From NCBI GenBank assembly GCA_016286165.1, contig JAEESE010000007.1, positions 91,326-155,325 on the forward strand: DNA of 64,000 bases. The letters run 5' to 3'. Below the pieces are notes generated by a model, which worked only from the letters and a program-made list of their open reading frames with translations, had not been told where the DNA came from and searched no databases. This DNA comes from Bacteroidaceae bacterium. GTDB taxonomy: Bacteria; Bacteroidota; Bacteroidia; Bacteroidales; Bacteroidaceae. This document shows positions 62,179 to 64,000 of this stretch, one piece after another. A program made the position numbers and the translations under genes. Every line of letters starts with the position of its first letter. Position 1 is the stretch's first letter.

Positions 62179-62796
62179 TCAGAGTCCGAACACCTTGGAC
62201 AAGCCGTTGTCCACACCGCCGAAACCCATGAAGGCCATAGCCAGCAGACCGGCTACGACGAGGGCGATGGGCATACCCTGCATTCCCTTGGGGACATCCA
62301 TCATGGCCAACTGCTCGCGGATGGCAGCGAAGATGGTGAGGGCAAGACCGAAGCCAAGGGCTGTGCTCACGGCATAGACGACGCCGGAGAGGAGGTTAGG
62401 CTCAAGACCTTGGGCGTTGTAAGTGCCCTGTGCCACGAGGATGGCCACGCCGAGGATGGCGCAGTTGGTGGTGATGAGGGGCAGGAAGACGCCGAGAGCT
62501 TGGTACAGCGCAGGCGACACCTTCTTCAGGATAATCTCCACCATTTGCACGAGGGCGGCGATGACGAGGATGAAGGCAATCGTCTGAAGGTACTCGAGGT
62601 TGTACTTAATCAGAAGTATCTGAATCAGATAGGTGACGATCGTGGCTATGGTAAGCACGAAAGCCACAGCTGCGGACATGCCAAGGGCCGTGTCCACTTT
62701 CTTCGACACACCGAGGAACGGGCAGATTCCGAGGAACTGCGAGAAGACGATGTTGTTGACGAAGATGGCTGAGAAGAAGATTAGTAAGTAAGCCAT
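62179..62796 (-). CDS. rnfA: Rnf complex subunit A (RnfA/RsxA)
   Basis: A 205-residue inner-membrane protein with six hydrophobic segments. The first, IFFSAIFVNNIVFSQFLGICPFLGVSKK (about 6-33), is the RnfA signature with its conserved cysteine. TTNCAILGVAILV (about 108-120) holds the second conserved Cys of the paired RnfA/RnfE half-site. With RnfE it carries electrons through the membrane in the ferredoxin:NAD+ oxidoreductase, which pumps sodium ions or protons. Normally it directly follows rnfE; here a 262-bp repeat-flanked element separates them. Confidence 0.95.
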   Translation of the reverse strand: MAYLLIFFSAIFVNNIVFSQFLGICPFLGVSKKVDTALGMSAAVAFVLTIATIVTYLIQILLIKYNLEYLQTIAFILVIAALVQMVEIILKKVSPALYQALGVFLPLITTNCAILGVAILVAQGTYNAQGLEPNLLSGVVYAVSTALGFGLALTIFAAIREQLAMMDVPKGMQGMPIALVVAGLLAMAFMGFGGVDNGLSKVFGL

Positions 62797-62808
62797 ATTG
62801 TTGTCTTT

Positions 62809-63070
62809 AATTCACAATTCACAATTCATAATTCACAATTGATACCTTTGAGAACTGAAATGCAACTTGTGAGAGATTTTTCATTGAGATGATTTCCTTT
62901 TGTTGTATTGATTATAGTTGTAAGAATCTTATTCAATGCTTTACAATCCTTATCCAATCTATCATATTGCTACTGAGTGATGTAGTCAGTTTTATAATGT
63001 TTCACAATATTGTCTGTCTTCATCGAGCAGCTAATAATTATGAATTATGAATTGTGCATTATGAATTGAT
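62809..63070. mobile_element. Element with inverted 7-bp repeat arrays at both ends
   Basis: The left end (62809-62843) is five heptamers of type AATTCAC/AATTCAT. The right end (63036-63070) is five heptamers of type AATTATG, whose complement is CATAATT, so the ends are inverted. The element starts directly after the rnfE stop (63071) and ends 12 bp before the rnfA ATG. Inside lies a decayed four-helix-bundle gene. Similar arrays are, from memory, common beside such genes in Bacteroidetes. Confidence 0.6.
62841..63035 (-). pseudogene. C-terminal remnant of a four-helix-bundle (23S-IVS-type) protein gene
   Basis: The minus strand reads VKHYKTDYITQ, a TAG stop, then QYDRLDKDCKALNKILTTI and INTTKGN. 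This matches the pattern of the C-terminal helices of four-helix-bundle proteins (Y-K-T-x-Y-I/L-T, then a Y-x-x-L-x-x-D-C/A helix, ending S/T-I-I-x-T-T/A-K). The upstream two-thirds is missing and there is an internal stop, so it is non-functional. It lies within the heptamer-flanked element between rnfE and rnfA. Confidence 0.6.
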
Positions 63071-63655
63071 TCATATCTTCGCAACTTTCTTCACGATAGC
63101 GATGAGATAGCCCAAGGCGATGAAAGCTCCGGGGGCAAGGACGAAGAGGAGCATACCGTAGTTCTCCGAGTAGATGGTCACGTCGAAGATCTTGCCGGTG
63201 CCGAGTAGCTCACGGATGCCGCCGAGCAACGTCAGGGCTATGGTGAAGCCAAGACCTATACCGATGCCGTCGAAGAGGCTCTCGATGGGGCCGTTCTTTG
63301 CGGCAAAGGCTTCGGCACGACCGAGGATGATGCAGTTCACCACGATGAGGGGGATGAACAGACCGAGCGTCTTATAGACTTCAGGCGTATAGGCCTGCAT
63401 GACCATCTGCAAAGCGGTGACCAACGAGGCAATCACGACGATGTACGAGGGGATACGAACCTGATCGGGGATGAGGTTCTTGATGCACGAGATGATGAGG
63501 TTGGAGAAGATGAGCACAGCCATCGTCGCCAAGCCCATCGACATACCGTTGATGGCGCTGGAAGTGGTTCCGAGCGTGGGGCACATGCCAAGGAGTAGGA
63601 CAAAGGTCGGGTTCTCCTTGAGGATGCCATTCCAAAGAATCTTAATATATTTCAT
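63071..63655 (-). CDS. rnfE: Rnf complex subunit E (RnfE/RsxE)
   Basis: The ATG at 63655 gives MKYIKILWNGILKENPTFVLLLGMCPTLG, the usual RnfE start, 194 residues. GGAGG lies 8 nt before it, one of the few clear ribosome-binding sites in the window. There are six membrane segments, with conserved Cys in LLGMCPTLGTT (about 23-33) and VVNCIILGRAEAFA (about 105-118). It pairs with RnfA in the membrane part of the Rnf electron-transfer complex. It starts 18 nt after the rnfG stop. Confidence 0.95.
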   Translation of the reverse strand: MKYIKILWNGILKENPTFVLLLGMCPTLGTTSSAINGMSMGLATMAVLIFSNLIISCIKNLIPDQVRIPSYIVVIASLVTALQMVMQAYTPEVYKTLGLFIPLIVVNCIILGRAEAFAAKNGPIESLFDGIGIGLGFTIALTLLGGIRELLGTGKIFDVTIYSENYGMLLFVLAPGAFIALGYLIAIVKKVAKI

Positions 63656-63673
63656 ATTCGTTTCCTCCAATGG

Positions 63674-64000
63674 TTATTCCGGATTTGCCGAAGATTCGGG
63701 ACTATCCGAAGTAGATGATTTGACATTTTGCTGAGCGGAAGCACCAGATTGAGCATCCGTAGCACTCGCTCCGGCATAAGCATGGTAGGCAACGTTGACC
63801 GCACGGAGGAAGGCACGGGAGGTGATGGTGGAAGCGGTGATGGCATCCACATCGCCACCGTCCTTCGAGACGGTCAGACCGTTGTTGGCATAGCGTGCAT
63901 CACCCGGGTTCTTGCCGATGATGTCGCCCTTCTCACCCTTCTGGAACCAGAATCCAGCCTTGGCGCCGAGGTCTGGTGTCTCAGCATGGTCGAGGACGGT
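63674..64000 (-). CDS. rnfG: Rnf complex subunit G, C-terminal part (5' end outside window)
   Basis: The last 108 residues of an FMN-binding RnfG. AETPDLGAKAGFWFQKG is the conserved FMN-domain segment. DVDAITASTITSRAF holds the covalent flavinylation site; the Thr of STITS aligns with the FMN-carrying Thr. The tail is an extra Ser/Ala-rich stretch of about 40 residues ending SPESSANPE. RnfG faces the periplasm in the Rnf complex. The start codon lies beyond 64000. Confidence 0.92.
   Translation of the reverse strand, partial: TVLDHAETPDLGAKAGFWFQKGEKGDIIGKNPGDARYANNGLTVSKDGGDVDAITASTITSRAFLRAVNVAYHAYAGASATDAQSGASAQQNVKSSTSDSPESSANPE

Noticed and set aside
62843..62850. TACCTTTG on the plus strand inside the rnf gap
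   Set aside because: No gene starts downstream on that strand; rnfA is antisense, so it is probably chance.

Overview
The window looks like chromosomal DNA of a Bacteroidales bacterium, most likely a member of the Prevotellaceae. The evidence is two SusC/SusD pairs, many Bacteroidetes-type promoters (TTTG, about 19-20 nt, then TAnnTTTG), a GT3-like (eukaryote-type) glycogen synthase, an Rnf complex, and secreted M6 and M64 proteases. Most genes are on the minus strand. No rRNA, tRNA, CRISPR array, intact transposase or prophage gene was seen.

Layout. 1-17343 (minus) is one long outer-membrane gene set made of two tandem modules of fasciclin-domain lipoprotein, SusC and SusD, with one more fasciclin lipoprotein between them; the last SusD runs off the left edge. 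17854-21568 has panB and, divergently, a polysaccharide flippase with a family 2 glycosyltransferase. 21623-29314 (minus) is a five-gene unit from one good promoter: two M6 metalloproteases, manC, a Gfo/Idh oxidoreductase and a DUF4421 envelope protein. Back to back with it is ispE (plus). 30302-31101 is gene-free and holds two 22-bp tandem arrays and two terminators. 31102-38159 (minus) holds galE and the conserved ileS, DksA-like, lspA, DUF4296 cluster. 38408-41869 (minus) is a MATE exporter, DUF3737 and PatB/MalY operon. An orphan TolC, an ABC-F ATPase and rho follow.

47956-53157 (minus) is one tightly packed run: nitroreductase, DUF2520 protein, KdsC, Maf, a lipoprotein, an M64 peptidase and a GH43 enzyme. 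Then come a Pif1/HRDC helicase and serS (plus), glycogen synthase with glycogen phosphorylase (minus), and the end of the rnf operon: rnfG (partial), rnfE and rnfA.

The most unusual content is intergenic. At least four, probably five, gaps carry short tandem arrays that all have a 22-bp period although their sequences fall into different groups. A second group of arrays has a 7-bp period. Two of these, in inverted orientation, flank a decayed four-helix-bundle gene sitting exactly between rnfE and rnfA. A third motif, TATATAATTAA followed by GTAC and often alternating GC, occurs three times. A fragment of a formate/nitrite transporter lies downstream of rnfA. The doubled fasciclin-SusC-SusD locus is the best candidate for an uncharacterised protein system here.
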